Counted from the stretch's first letter, positions 1-13,800 are shown. The stretch: DNA of 64,000 bases from Notospermus geniculatus (GCA_002633025.1 NMRB01000004.1:429722-493721), one strand, 5' to 3'. A program made the numbers and translations. The notes: generated by a model not told the origin, from the letters alone.

Positions 1-1833
1 CCTTCCACAAGACCTCAAAATACTCGCGACCTTTGTCGGCAGAATTCACAGAAGTGTGCTGAAGCATGAACAGTGAGCGTTTAATCATTGGTTACACAGT
101 GCCAGGGCCAAAGTGTTTGATGTGCAGAAACTAACGCCAGTCCAGCAACCTTCTAATCGCAACCTTCTGAATTCGGCCTTCATCTGCCTCTAAAATAAAC
201 CACTGATTATCCAGACGTACTCCCGTCTATATTTGCAATATGCTCCGATCTGATTTTTCCTCTTCTTATTCTAATAAGATAATAGAATCGTAGCAAAACC
301 CCTGATAACCTTTCGCAAATGAGATTATTTACATTTTTCACCGAGTCCTATTACATGTATATATTGACGTACACTTTTGCGTACTTGCGGCTCTTAATCA
401 ACGTCTAGTTTCCTATATCCGGAAAAAAACGTGCACGAAATCCTGCGAATGTGCATCATTTTGCATTTACCTCGCTCTGCGCATGCGCAGGTTGCTGATA
501 ATGGAAGATCTTGTAAGTATCCAAGTGTAACAATTTAATTACGTCGATGAAATAGGTGACTGTACTGTATAGTCGCGCGCAGAGTCGTTTGGAGAAACTC
601 GTCGTGAGTATCGCGACGAACAGGTGTAACATCTGCCAGTGTTTCCGAAAGTCGGTGCTTCTCCATATTGTTCGGAAACGCTGGCCAACAGATCGACACG
701 TTTCTCTGTGCGTTCGCTATTGTCAAGTCGCCGTATCATGTAACGGTATTTGTGAGAGGCCTACGGACGAAAACAAACGCGGCCTTTCTGCGGACTCCGT
801 CACACGACATTTTGCTTATTGGCAACGTGTAGTCACAAAGACTTCTTTCACGTGAACTTGACGAGACGCGATTTCTCAAACTGCCCGACTCCCCCGGGAA
901 TCTTCTTAACAATTCCCTTCTACAGACATTTAATCTTGTAGAAGGTCACTCAGTTGTGTTTGAAAGGTCAGATCCTTTGAAAAAGGTCTTCATTTCATGA
1001 TGAAATTGTAGCTTTTATGTCCCAGCCCTGGACGCCATGGGGTAGACGCGGTCATATCAGCTACTCTTCTTTACGGAGAAAGTTGAACGGGTTCAGGGGA
1101 CCTTCCGTGTTTAAGCGTTCATGCAAAGGTTTACGACCGAGAAGCTATTGTCCATGTAGCACGTAGCTCGATGTAATCGCAACGCTTTGTTGTCAGTATT
1201 CTTACGAAATCGACACCTCTAGGCCCTGCACATCGATAGAGGTAATCTGGTATCCCATTGGTCAATAGGCGTAGTGGGCTTGGCTTGAATAACTAGAACC
1301 GACCTTACATCGTTGAATCCAGAGTATATGACACGCAATGCAGCACTCACAAATCAGATTGTACCTAATTCTTCAAACTCGATGACCATTTCTCATCATG
1401 GCATCAGAGATTTCTCATATTATAACGTCTGATACACGTTGACCACAACGAGTTCGATGTTCTGCAATCGTCTTGATCATTGCATTTCACGTCATGACGT
1501 GCGTAATGAAGTGCCAAATGGCTAATGTCACGACTGAAGGATGCAATCACGATCATAATCAACCTTTTACAAGTTAGCAATGAGCTCGCTGACCTAATCG
1601 CCAATCCCTAGATCGCTCTTTAGAATAAATATACAAAATTAGCGAATGAATGTTTTGCCATTTCTTCCTCCTTCCTCTTGGGTTGGGCGAAAGGGCCAGC
1701 AACTGACCTTTTACAATTTATAGCCAAATATGTACACAACTTTACATGCAAATGCACGTATACAGTCGAAGAACTTGGACAAATGGAAAATAATGGCTCA
1801 ACTCTATTCATTCACGAGTCTGAAGTAACAATT
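1..1833. other. Left flank, no gene recognised
   Basis: Only short open frames without a recognisable domain or convincing splice-site series occur here. The one structured piece is a short inverted repeat at 635-685, GCCAGTGTTTCCGAA against TTCGGAAACGCTGGC, with a loop of about 20 bases. I see nothing else that supports a gene. Confidence 0.6.
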
Positions 1834-2090
1834 GAGTTTTCGCAACCGCCCGGTTAGGCATGTTAGGCCAACGATACGCTTATCTATTGTTCGTCTATAC
1901 TCGGACAATAGAAGATCGGAACCGAAACGTCGTCGTTGGTCTGTCAGGACAATAGGGAGGTTTTCGCAAGTGCCCGGTTAGGCCCTACGACGACGTTTAT
2001 CTATTGTGTGGGTATACCCAAACAATAGATCACGTCGTCGTATGGCCTAATCGGGCGCCGGCTTGCGAAACCTCCCTAATGCGAAAACTC
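1834..2090. repeat. Outer palindromic element interrupted by a MITE
   Basis: The ends GAGTTTTCGCAA (from 1834) and GCGAAAACTC (to 2090) are inverted copies. The left half also carries CCGCCCGGTTAGGC and CTTATCTATTGTT, a diverged form of the MITE inserted at 1954-2077. This looks like an older family member into which a younger relative inserted. No coding capacity. Confidence 0.6.
1954..2077. mobile_element. Palindromic MITE, AGGGAGG family, copy 1
   Basis: A 124-bp near-perfect palindrome starting AGGGAGGTTTTCGCAAG and ending CTTGCGAAACCTCCCT. The arms contain CCCGGTTAGGCC and a CTATTGT/ACAATAG core around GGGTATACCC. The trinucleotide AAT lies directly outside both ends. Copies 2 and 3 are at 37641-37764 and 47572-47691. 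It is non-autonomous, and the 3-bp duplication is supported by an empty site next to copy 3's paralogue. The superfamily is not assigned. Confidence 0.88.
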
Positions 2091-5000
2091 TCTCGTCCTT
2101 CTCGGAGACATCGGTTGGAAGCCCCAAGCCCCTTCTCATCGAACACTTTGATTATTGGAAGCTCTGAGCATCACCAGGTGGATCCCCGTCTCAACAGCTG
2201 GATGTTGAACCTGTCACGAACGAAACTCGGCTGTGACACAAGCTGATACAAATGAGAACCTTTTCGTAGAGGACGGACGTGCGAAGAGCGACCTTAAGTG
2301 GTCACCGAGGACTCGTCGTAATTACCAGCGTGACGGTGTAAAAGATGGGCCACGTTTTGAAGCAGATCGTTCATGGCCACGTAATGAACCTCACCGAAGC
2401 AATCTACTTTATCACCGTTGTGAAATATTAATACCAGCTCTCAACAATAAATGACGGCCTTCATATGACACAAATAGAGTGTGAAAGGGCTGACTGATGT
2501 GGTTAATGTGTCCGAAAGAATGTCATGAAAGTCCATTACTTCCTTTTCATACACGGACTAATAATGTTATTGAGTCATACAATGAGCTAAAGCGACAACC
2601 TGCTAGTTACACAACATGCATAGGGAGCACTCTGGCATGTTACACGCGGAGGAAACGCTAACTCATGTCATGGACGTGCGTGATGCTGTGAAGTAGCCAT
2701 AAAGCTTGGATCTTGCAGTATCATTTAAAACATATTGCTTGCTCTTGCAGACCCACTGTTCCTTTATAACGCCTGGTAACATCAAACGAAATCTGTGAGC
2801 TGAGAACTAGAGTAGTTTATTCGCAAAATTTTTGAGACGTTTGGGAATGAGTAAACCTGGTGGCAAGACAAATCCTTTTCTATCTTTCGCAAAGACGATG
2901 AGACGGTTTTCAAATCGATCGATGTTACCTAAGGCAGAGAAAGATGTGCATTGAATTGAGTTGAGTGATCAAAATCGATTTCGTTGAAGCAATTTGGAAT
3001 CCTTTTGTAAGAAAGACTACGCCATTCATTTCGACCAGCTTCATCCGATAAATTCGTCACCAACTATACTATCTGAAATTGCAGAACCTCATTTCGCAAA
3101 ACTGGGAAATAAGTATGTAATGTTGTGGGAGAAAAACTAGGCAATTGTGACGAGGGAATAACCATGAAGTACATAAAAAGGTTTGTAAAATGTCAGACAA
3201 AGGATGCTAGCTCGTCTCACGTATACAAGTGAAAGATACAAAATTTGATGTCGTTGCTGTGAAAGCTTTTTTAACCCCCCAATCTGGCGTCGTAAACCTC
3301 TTGTTATTTCCGTTTGCCAATACATGTACTGAAATCCTGTTTAGGGCACAGTGTCGGAGTTGTCTGAAGAAAAAAAGATAACTGGCAATGCTTACCACAC
3401 CATATGCCCACATTTTGTTAACAAAGGTCGTCGGTCCTTTACAGGGAACTGAATTTCCTTCTACACCTGGCACGTTCATTTTCGGTCGCAGACTCCAAGA
3501 TAGCCAAGTTACTTACTTGTCAAAAGGTCTCCTCGCACGTAGTGGGTGTTATAAAATGGTGTGCTCTGTTTCGAAGACATGTTCGTCATGAAACAGACCC
3601 CAAATGCGTGTTCACACTTTTCCTCCCACTGTCCCCGTTTCCCGATGTTGCCGTCATCCCCGTCTCCTTCCCACGTTGAAGGTGTTAGACGGTCGCTCAG
3701 ACGTGACAAGTCCTCCCGGCAACATGCCTGGTCATTACTGTTTAGATTTGATTGCCATTAGTAACATCTGCTCGCGATGAAGAGCATGACCTTCGTAGTA
3801 TCACGGGAACAACTTGAAAAGTTCCCAAACCGTTTGAGGGTTTTGTACTCTGCTGATTCATCAATGAAAATTGTACGATCTATCTACGTCTTTACTGGTT
3901 CTCTGTCGTAAAAAATGCTAACGTGCAACTTAAATGGAGCAAATAAGGAAAATGGTATGCCTAGGCCTAATTAAATTTGATTCTTTGTTCGCGAAAGGTA
4001 ATATACATTTACATGTAAGTCACGGACATTAGTTTATCTACACCTGATACTTTGAATATTTCAAATACTACAGGGCCAATTTTAACACGGAATATGTTCC
4101 TTAGAATCCTTAGAATGTTCCACTCTATCAAAACTGCAACAAAAGTCACAAAAAATTATATAATAAAAATGTTGATTTTTAGGATTTCCTTCTGATGAAC
4201 TATTTCATAAATACGATATTTCCAAATTTCCAAAATTTTGATGCAGAAATATGACCAATAAGATGTACATTGTACTTTCATATGGAACAAACCGTGTTCT
4301 TTCAATACTTCAAATACAACTGGGCCAAGATAAATTAATGTCCATAACTGTACCAAACATTCGTTCGTACGTCCTGGACGATTAAAACGTCACCTGAGGC
4401 GTTTAAACAGAACTTCCGGATATTCGACATGGTACCAGATTACGTATTAATCCAAGGACATGCACCGTCGACAGGTACGAAAAGAAGGGCCATAAATGCA
4501 ATGACAATGTAGGATTCTTTCACCAAACGGAGAAAAACTTTAAAAGCCTGCAAAATTGCATTCCCTGGATGTTTTCAAGCCGCAACACGACCGAGTTGAT
4601 GTATCAAAATACCCAAATGCCAATCATCAGACGCTCCTAGTTTTGAAAGAAAAAACCCACGGACAAACAACATAAGTAAAAGGTCGCAGACCTTTTGTAG
4701 TTTGTACTATTTCTCATCATAAAAAATCGCCAACACGGCCTAGTCTTAAACTCAGTCTAGCTGCGGCATTTTATTTCAGCTTATACTTGTTGTGATTAGA
4801 TTGGTCCATTCATTAGAATGTCTCTCACGCTTTGAGAAGGGCCACATCAAAGTGTCATGATAGTACCGCTGACTCAAAATTACCTCACATCGCTTTGAAA
4901 TGGTACTGAGTGCAATTGCTTTGTTTACTATGGCGTTGCTCCTTGGTGCTTTGATGCCTTTTGCGTGGCATTCGTCGCTTAGTTTTACGGCAAAAGCGTA

Positions 5001-5490
5001 ATGCTAAACGGAGGTAAGACCAAGATGACTAGTTAGTGTCGTGCCACCAGAGGGATGGGCCGAATCAATAAGGTATCACTATTAACAGAGGAATGTCAGA
5101 ACTGACGTAAAAAGATTCCATTCACCCTGGGCTTCGAGGGTAGGTGAAAAAGATATTTGAAAACAACTAGATAACGTTACCATTATTGGTTTCAAGGACT
5201 GGGCTTATTAAGTTTTGTTTCGTTGAAACACCCATTAAGTCCCCGCGGAAGTTTCAGAAAGGACTATCCGGTTTACCTTATGTGCGAAATTTTACCTGCA
5301 CTTTTTTCTTTTGTCTGCTGGGTAGTGGTCATATCTCAAAAGAGTCTTGAATGTAGGATTTTCCGTACATCTTTAATGAACATCCCTTAATCTACATGTA
5401 CATGTATGTTGTCTTGTTACGATGCATTGTCATCAGACTCTCCAGTGCCTTGGAATTACATCAAGGTGGGATTCGCTGAGACTTGGTTCG
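2091..5490. other. Intergenic stretch, no gene recognised
   Basis: The stretch is AT-rich with only short open frames. Around 4055-4080 and 4305-4325 there are two similar short segments, each 'tca-aata' followed by GGGCCA, that hint at an old local repeat. No domain, splice-site series or RNA gene was recognised. Confidence 0.55.
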
Positions 5491-5707
5491 TTAAGGGAGG
5501 TTTACACGATTCAACATGTTGAAAGCTGTTGAACGTTGTGTTGAACGTTGTTGAAAGCTGTTGAACCGTCTAAAACCCCTTTCAACACCTTTCGGTTGTT
5601 GAACGCTGTTGAAAGACCGTGTTGAAAGGTGTTGAAAGCGGGTTTAGACGGTTCAACAGCTTTCAACAACGTTCAACACCATGTTGAATCGTGTAAACCC
5701 CCCTTAA
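5491..5707. mobile_element. TTAA-flanked palindromic MITE
   Basis: TTAA at 5491-5494 and 5704-5707 flanks a 209-bp palindrome that begins GGGAGGTTTACACGATTCAA and ends in the complementary sequence up to CCCCCC. The arms are built from a repeated TTCAACAGC/GCTGTTGAA motif. TTAA duplication is the hallmark of piggyBac-type transposition, so a piggyBac-mobilised MITE is the best reading. No transposase gene is present here. Confidence 0.85.
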
Positions 5708-8700
5708 AGGGTGAACGCAGACGATTTGAGGCTCGGGGACTGAGGCCGATACCACTGAATATTGAGTGTGACTACATCTGTAACTGTCTCGCGACTTCCC
5801 GTGAGGTCTTCGCGACTGGAGTCGTGTTCATGCTCGCTTTGAGGAGCAGAACAGGTAGCAAACAGCACGGTACCAGCTAACGCCGCGCGAACCGCCAAAT
5901 CACCGCAGCAGTTCATGTTTGCTAATTTGTGCCGTCACCACAGCAAACCGTTCATGCGTCCACGCCCAGATTATCATGCAAAAACACTCGGCAGGCTGAA
6001 ACAACGATGCCGATCGCCCCCCTCCCCAAACTTTGCTGTCGAAATGTCACGGTGAGAGTAATTGCTCCTGTTTGATTACAAGTCTATGCCTTACATCAAA
6101 CAGACTCCATTACAACTGTAACTACAAACCCTCGTCACTTTTGTTCATAGTCTACAATAACTGATATTTCTTTGCCCCCGCTTCTTTTTCCGACAAAAAG
6201 GTGTCACATTCAACTTGGGCATCAAAATCACAGCCACGCACATCCCTTGTTGCACACCGATGTTAGGCAAGTGCATTGTTCGTCTGCTGAGAACGGTCTC
6301 ACCGTAAGAACTCAATTTAAAACGTCCCTCTAAAACCTGGATGTTGTATAAAGATGTAACACTTTTGGGCAAAGAAAATGTTTGATAAATAACATCCCAT
6401 TAATTAGGGCCTGTTCCTTTACAACTTGTAATAAGCTTAATGGAGTACATGTACGGAAAAAGTATTAAAAAAACTACTTAGTTTTGAAACACCCAATGCA
6501 TGAATAAAAAGCGTTACATCCTTATTGGTATCTGAGTACTTAAGGTGGAAATCCTATTTAACGGCGGTTATTTTCAATTTGACAACTTTAAACGGTACCT
6601 TCGCAGGTCTATTGGAGTAACTCAGAACAACAACTGCATTATCACCTTAAATAGCCAAATAAATAGCCATAACAGCAGAATTCGATGCAATAAACATACA
6701 TGTAGTAAGATACAAAGTGTGACCATTTTCTCTGTCTGAAAAACAGGTGCAAAGGAATAATCGGTTGTTTTTTTTCTCACAATTCTTTTTGATTCTTGCT
6801 TCAAGAATTCTGAACTTTTAACACGAACTTGTATGGAACGAGTTAAAATAGTTTTGAACAAAAAATACAAGTGAATGTACATGTATATGGATAGTCCAAC
6901 TTCTTAGCATAATCGGATAAGATATTTTCGATATTAGACGATGTGTATTTTGTGGGATTTTATATTTTCGCCGTGTAACTTGGAAGTCGATCAATATTCC
7001 AACACGTGTATGTGTTTTTTTAATTCCCTCGACACCCTTTTTATTGATTAAATCACTCGTCAACCTGTAAGTAGCTTTTTTTTCACCCTTTTGTATCAAC
7101 AGTATCGAAAACAATGGTGACAATGCTGTTGCTTCATAGGGATTAACTTCGTAAAAATGAAGTGGGCGAATTCGATGTCTGGATGACATTTTCATAAACG
7201 GTTGAAATTTTCTCGTGTTTTCAGATATTGGTTTATTTAACTTATTTTTTTGATTGCGGCTTTTGATTCATTTTACGTTTGCGAACAATTACATTGTGGA
7301 CAAAGGATTGCGTTTTAATCTAACCAATCATTAACTTGTTATGGATGTGACATTATTTCTACAATAGAGATTACAAACAAGCCCTCAAGCGTTCCGTCAC
7401 GATTATCGCTATTTCCTTCATGAAGTCAATGGTAACCAGGCATAGCTAATCCCAGTACCTGAACAACAGAACAACAGCGTTGAGGACGAGCAACCTGTTA
7501 ATACCATTTCGACGATTTGGCGTTGTTGTCTGAACCGTAGGCCTACTGAGATCAACTAATCCTGGGTGTCAGAAATACAATTCTGCACAGTTTACAGGCA
7601 GTCTGGCATCTTAGTATGCCACACACGGAGCCTTGAGGTATTTCACGTTGGCTTGTACCTAAAGCTCTTTTAAACAGTATTGCAAGATTTCCTTCCTTCC
7701 TGTAGCACTCAAAAGTAGGATTTCACGGAACTTGTTGTTTCGTCGAGGCTCTCCACTGTTGCAGTTTCCACTGGTGTGTTTCACAACAACAACAACAACA
7801 ATAAGAGCGTTTTTTAGATACCGGTACTTATTTTTATCTTGAATGGTACGAAAGACCACTTTGGTGCTCGGTTCAAGTGGGCTCGACCGCATCAGGCAGG
7901 AACTTACGAAGGACTTCGATCAATAAACCATGTGGACTTTAAGAACACTTAAAAGTGAGCTCCGTCAACACGTCCAGGCATAAAATCAAGAGGAATCAGC
8001 AATGAGCAACTTTACAACCCACTTGCCTGCTGAGCAATTTTACGTCCCACTTGCCTGCTGAGCGATTTTACGTCCCAGTCAAGTTGCCTAGTGGGCAATT
8101 TTGCGTCCACCTAACTAGTACTGTACGTACATGTACATGTATAGAGCTCGCCATTGGGCCGATTCCTACAAGAGTGTACGTTCATGTAGAGCTCAACATT
8201 GGGCCGATTCCAACTATGCGAGCAGAGGGAAGCGAGGCAATAAATGTAAAAGCAAGGCGCTAGACCTCAGGCTGGAAATGCAGTCATACTTATTTATAAC
8301 AATTATCAGAGTTGACCTCACAATTGGACATAAATGTTTCTTGGGACCGATCAAGCCAGAATGATGCTCCATTACAACGTCTCTGTCAGCTGGCATACCG
8401 CTGATTTCGTCAGCCAGGCCATTTCGTAATAACTGAGAGCCGCCTCTAGGGTATCCCTATTTTATTCGCCTGATCAAATGCACGGCGTGTCCCTGCACGC
8501 TTCGTAATCGGTGAACAAAACAATGCCCAAGCCATCGAACGAGTATTAAATGCTTACTCATCAGTGGACCTGGAGTGGTCATTTGTGGGAGTGCGGCGGG
8601 TGTCACTCAGTCGTCGGCCCAAACAAGTTTCATCACGAGTTTTTATTGGGCGTGTGTGATAAACATGCGACGCTGCACTGACGCAGCAATTAAAAAACTC

Positions 8701-8723
8701 CTGCATGTCGTAACACGCAATGA
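5708..8723. other. Intergenic stretch, no gene recognised
   Basis: No protein domain was recognised. Visible structure is limited to a CAA microsatellite at 7783-7802, about three diverged tandem copies of a roughly 29-bp unit at 8004-8110 (TGCCTGCTGAGC..TTTTACGTCC), and a duplicated GAGCTC..CATTGGGCCGATTCC segment at 8143-8210. Confidence 0.55.
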
Positions 8724-8847
8724 TACGCGTGGGTGAAACCAAACTGAACAGAAATCAAAACGAGGCACTGCAGCCTCCAATGACAGACAACTTTGTCTCG
8801 CCAACGCGTTTCAAATCTCCGCTACCGGAGAGCTCAGCCCGGGTCGA

Positions 8848-9074
8848 TATAAAAGCGCGACGCCTCGTGCGTGTTTTCATTGTGTCAATGATGCTAATTG
8901 GTGGAAGATGTTCTGAACAGGCTGTTCGGTTCGTTGTAAGGAATGTTTGATATCGTTTGGAAAACTGTGACGCAGACGTTGAAATATAACTTACAAGGAT
9001 ACACGTGAAGCATCGACAACTGATCAGGCGTTTGCGAATTATTACCACTTCGAGGTTTATTGATTGTTTTAAAG
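8848..9074 (+). promoter_or_regulatory. Putative TATA promoter and untranslated exon 1 of the neurophysin-like gene
   Basis: TATAAAAG is at 8848-8855. A start about 25-30 bases downstream would fall near TTCATTG at 8877-8883. A strong donor, AAAG|GTAAGG, lies at 9074/9075, so roughly 8880-9074 could be a 5' untranslated exon that splices to the coding exon at 19287. A short upstream frame beginning at 8889 and ending at 8950 does not extend the precursor. The tandem unit begins at 8998/8999, inside this putative exon, so unit 2 repeats its last 76 bases and donor but not the TATA box. No transcript evidence is available, and the assignment rests on motif placement alone. Confidence 0.4.
8991..8997 (+). 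repeat. Left 7-bp direct repeat TTACAAG flanking the two-unit block
   Basis: TTACAAG directly abuts the left edge of the two-unit block (8998). The same heptamer abuts the right edge at 32695-32701. It could be a target-site duplication or a chance match; see the related finding. Confidence 0.5.
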
Positions 9075-10692
9075 GTAAGGATTGTTGAATTTGATTTTTT
9101 GTCGTCGTTTGGCGCCCTTCGAACTGAATATGGTTCGGACTTTTGAATTACAATAAACTGATATGTCCGCCGATAGAATTTTTTTTGGAATGGTTTTACA
9201 GAAAAACAAAGACATACATACGTGTATTGTGAGAATGAGAGAAATTGAGTGCAAAGTTAAGTGAGAATTCGCACAACAAATGTGGAAAAAGTTTGATGCA
9301 TGTGTGTACATGATATGTGTTAGAACATATATTCTCGATTGCTCTCAGCGGGTTGCCATTCAAGGAAGCATCCTCACTGTTTTGTATGTACATGTACATG
9401 TACTATCCTTTTCTTTTTTGCTGAGCGCCGCAGACGATAATTCCTCATGGCACTAGTCTACCAACGTTCGACGTCTTTTTTGTTAGTTCGACGTCAAAAG
9501 AAAGGTGATACGACTAATAATAAGGTGTATTTGCTCAGTTACATTTCATACTCGGGTGTAAATGTTAACAATCTAGAATGTTCCAAATCTATGTTCCTAC
9601 AACATTATACCTTCAGGATGGTCTTTCAGAAAACAACATTCATAGAAAAGCGAACTATAATAATTGCTACCAAATGCCTCTCGGATGAACCTCTCGCTCC
9701 CCACATAATCGGCATCAATGCCGCCTACACACACCTCGTTTTATTTCAAACAATTCTCCCCAAAGAAAGTCCGTGTTTTACATTGATTTCGGAATGAAAG
9801 AATCCACCAATCAGTTCGTCCTACTAATTGACCGAAATTCAGGTTGCGGTTCAATCGCGGCTGCACACCGGCAGTATGACATTCATCAGCAGCGCATACC
9901 ATCGCAAGAAATTATCAGGGTCAAAGCCATTGCATTACGAAGTTTGGAAGAGGCCATCTCAAGCTACTCATTTCTTCACTTGGATGTGGTCCTCGCAAAG
10001 TACAAGGTACAAGGCACCACGGCTTACTGTCCCAGTGCCAGGAGAGCGCCATGTTGAAATGGGCATGAAAGACACTGTGGAGGCCCGAATTTATAAGAGG
10101 TTAAACGGCGTTTTACAAAGTGGCAGGGTCAAACTGTGTTAATTATTGCAGCAGTACATGTAACTCATGCCAGTTATGCCAGTGTATAACCAGCTGTTTA
10201 GTCCCAAGCGCCCTTTAGATGAACTCGGACCACCGCAGCCATTTTTTTGTCAACTGTGTTTCGGAGTATCATTTAGGTAACAACACTTCGGGGTAAACAG
10301 GTAGTGAAATCGTAATGTTTTCATTGCGGGGCTCATCTCATCACACCACAATGACCATTACTGGCTATTTTAGGCGGTGGAATACCGCATTTGATGTAAA
10401 AATAATATTATGACAACCTAAATCACCCCTTTATTTGTTATCAAATGCTCGTTTTAGTTGTTAACAGCGTGTGTTTCATCCTTGGCCATTATAATTCACT
10501 TTATAAACATATCTAAAAGACAATGAATGGTTGAAGGCGTTTAAATGGTACATACCCGTGCCGAAACGTCACTTCGTTCATTCAATCAACACGCGTTCAA
10601 TAAGTGTATTCGATGCTTAGTCATTCTCAACAATGGTTTCCCATGAAGGCCATGTAAGTATCTATTTACTGCAATTTCACTTCCACCTAGTC

Positions 10693-10867
10693 ATCGTTTC
10701 GACGCCCCCCCCCCCCGTGATCTTAGATTTCTTGCTAACTGCACATCCGCAGTTAATTCGTATCTCCCGACCAATCGTACGCGTTGGTTTGCCCACCAGA
10801 TTGAGTGCGCGCGCACAAAATCTTCGTCGAAACCAAGATGGCGGGGGGGGGGGGCGTCGAAACGATG
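10693..10867. mobile_element. Foldback element with poly-C/poly-G inner ends
   Basis: ATCGTTTCGACG followed by a C run (from about 10705) is matched in inverted orientation by a G run and CGTCGAAACGAT ending at 10866. The interior includes TGCGCGCGCACAAAATC. The unit 2 counterpart (22289-22788) is interrupted by one N and a further insertion. It is probably a small non-autonomous element. The homopolymer ends are also sequencing-difficult. Confidence 0.6.
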
Positions 10868-13800
10868 AATACACTGTCAAAACCACGAGTAAGCCGCGCA
10901 CAAATCTGAAGAAATGTTGTGCCAAAGTCAATCTATTCAGAGATTTCGTAATTGTGACCCGTGACAGCAAAATGAGTCGGAATGCGCCGGAAAGAGGACC
11001 CAAGATGACACCAGAGAACAATTACAGAAACGGACAAAGTCAAATTTCACAATGGGCAGACAATGCTGAAATCAACAACTGTTGGTTCACCTTGGGTCTT
11101 CTTCTCTGCGCATTCCGACTCATTTTGCTGTCACATCACAGGTCACAATTTTGACATTTTTGTGACTGCATGACTTCCTAAAAGTGTATTTAGAGTAGGT
11201 AAACGTACATGTACATCAAAGGACGACCATTAGGCGACAGGTTAATACCATCAAAAATAGATACCATTGATCTCAATGCCATTACCTTGTGATGATACAT
11301 GTATTATTATCAGTGCTTGATATCCAGTGGGCAGACGGCTCTCAGTCTCATTTCGACCGTGGGTCTGTTATATCGGTCCATGGTGCATACAAGTAATGGC
11401 TGTCATTAACAGCACCGGCGATATACAGACATGACAGATAGGATTACAGTTCATTTCATATTTGTGTTGAAAGGTTGTGCACCTAGAAACGAACGAAATG
11501 ACCAAACTGAAATGGTGTTAATGGTGATCCTATGAAGTATTCATACTAATGGAAACTATAAAGTTCCTGAAATTTTACTCCATCAGACACAATCGGGGCT
11601 GTCAGACACAGTCGAGGACGCATCACATTCGCCTGATTGCAAAGGGACAATACCCCTATCAACATATTTGGGCAACCCCTACCGTCACTCTATACCATTT
11701 TCTCGACTTCAATATTCCCCGACAATTCCCGCCGATGGCAGTGTACAGTATGCCCTGATTCATACTCCGACGCACGGTCATCGCCGGCAACCGATGCAGG
11801 ACGCCACGTTCGACGCCGAACTTTGACGCTCGGCGCCCGAAGTATGAATCAAGTCTAAATAGGTCGAATACAGGAGATATCTTTCACACAGAAACTTTCG
11901 TCGCCAACAGGCAAATCAGTCTACACAAACATGGCAAGGCAAGATCTGATTTGACGGAAAATGTTCCAGTTTGTCAATATGGCGGAAAAATTGGCGAAAA
12001 ACACTTTCGTGTGATCGGTGTAAAAGCGAATTCGAATGGCAAATTGCAAGTTTAGACAATTACTGGCTAATTACAAAATACTGTTTCCTTTTGCTGCACA
12101 TTCTAGCTAATAGGAGCTAAGCTAAAATAGCATAATTGATTACAGTAACTTCTTTTTTCGTCATTCCCTTATAACCCTTTATAAATGTAAGCAGGGCCAT
12201 AAGTTTTGATTAAAGAACTAACCAAATAAAGGGCATCTGATTATAGTTTTTTCCCCAAGTCAGTTGGACAGCCAAAATTGTCCAGAACACACGAAGACTG
12301 AGTAATTTGAACAATAATGTTAAGGTTCGTTATTTACTGCGAACGGAATTAATCCTGGCCTCTGCATCCGGTAATGAGTTTTTTTTATTACGTTCAGTAC
12401 TTACGTTTTTTTTACAAAAAAATGTTGGTAGTCTGGTCTAGAAGGTGGCGTTTGACAAATGGGAAAGATTCTTCAGACACTTCAGACAGCATACTTACAA
12501 ATTGAATTTTGATTCACCAACTTTTTAATTCTATTCTGCTTTACAAACTTTTTAAACCCGCATTGATAGAGAAGTTAGGAAGTAACAGTTTTACTTTTTT
12601 CGATCGACTATTAAATTTGCGTCACCCACTCTGATTACTTGACACAGCCTTCGAGACAGGCGGTAGCGAGATGTTATGCTGATAGCGATCATCAACAGTT
12701 ACAAGCCCTAATGTTGCCATCATTGCCAAAAAAGCTAAAATAAATGCATGCGCCTATTACATTGTATCTTCGTCGTTTAAGACAGGTCAACTTTAAATCA
12801 CTATAAAATCTACCAAAGCGCTTAAAATAACTGCGTATACGCCGAAGCCAGATCGCATAACATCTCTATTACAGTCAACAGATAAAACACGATCATTGGG
12901 TTACAAACTTTATCATTTACTAATGTACCATGTATATTTCAGCCGAACTCCCTCTCCAGTAATACCAACCACGCTGCCCGAATCATGAATGTTGCATCCG
13001 ATAAACGCTTTGTTTCATCAATCATAAGTTTCAATTTGATTCCACAGCTTTATGTTGATTGCATGGGACAATAATATCAGGTCATTCGTGCATGGAAAAC
13101 AGCGCTGAGTCGGTGAAAAATTAATAGAAAAATTTCAATGTTTTCCTCACGGAATTGCAAATGAAATTATAAGTTATTGAATTGTGACAATTATCCACGG
13201 AATGATTTTGAGACATCATCATAAAATTTTATAATGCAAATAATTATATTTTTGTCCACTAGTTTGGCAAATAAAATAGACGTCCAACGCTCTCATCCTG
13301 TGAGTTTAACGAACCGACTCTCAAAGCCCGTTTCTTGTCGTGTTGACTCAGCTTCGAGATCCGGTCATTAGCTTCCCATTCATAACATGCAGTTGTAAGC
13401 CGATTTTCTTCCGGCGAAAGGTGATTGTGGTTGCACAGTATTTGTTTTTGCACATTTTCAAACCAGCATAAACCAAGCAATCGCAGCAACATAATGCATA
13501 ATGTTGTTCATTAAAACATTATCATTGTAGCCTATACAAAGCCGATAACCACTTGAACAACTCGAGTGATCACAATAGCGTGTGAAGTTACACCACCAAC
13601 GTCGTTAGAAAAATCACTGTTTTGTTTCAGAACATTAGTTCGATCGCTCTTCATGTGCTTTTACCCGAGTGGTTGCTCCTTTTATCCCGTGTTTCCACCC
13701 TTCCAAAGGAAGTTAGAGTAATTGCAATGTATTGATTCGGAATAGGTTGAATATTTAATCCCTCTGAATTACAACATTTTTTTTCACCTCACGTATGTAG

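Noticed and set aside
6818-7195. 125-codon minus-strand frame
   Set aside because: AT-rich sequence with no domain and no splice support.
8139-8213. Repeated GAGCTC..CATTGGGCCGATTCC segments as a regulatory array
   Set aside because: Only two copies and no nearby gene start; treated as a minor local repeat.
9447-10142. Overlapping 116-, 94- and 104-codon frames in unit 1
   Set aside because: The unit 2 counterparts (20985-21584) carry frame-disrupting indels, so reading frames are not conserved between copies.
10633-11154. 173-codon plus-strand frame and the 114-codon minus-strand frame over it (also near 22604-23084 in unit 2)
   Set aside because: They span a foldback element with homopolymer ends, and the unit 2 copies are frameshifted and interrupted by an insertion, so there is no sign of coding constraint.
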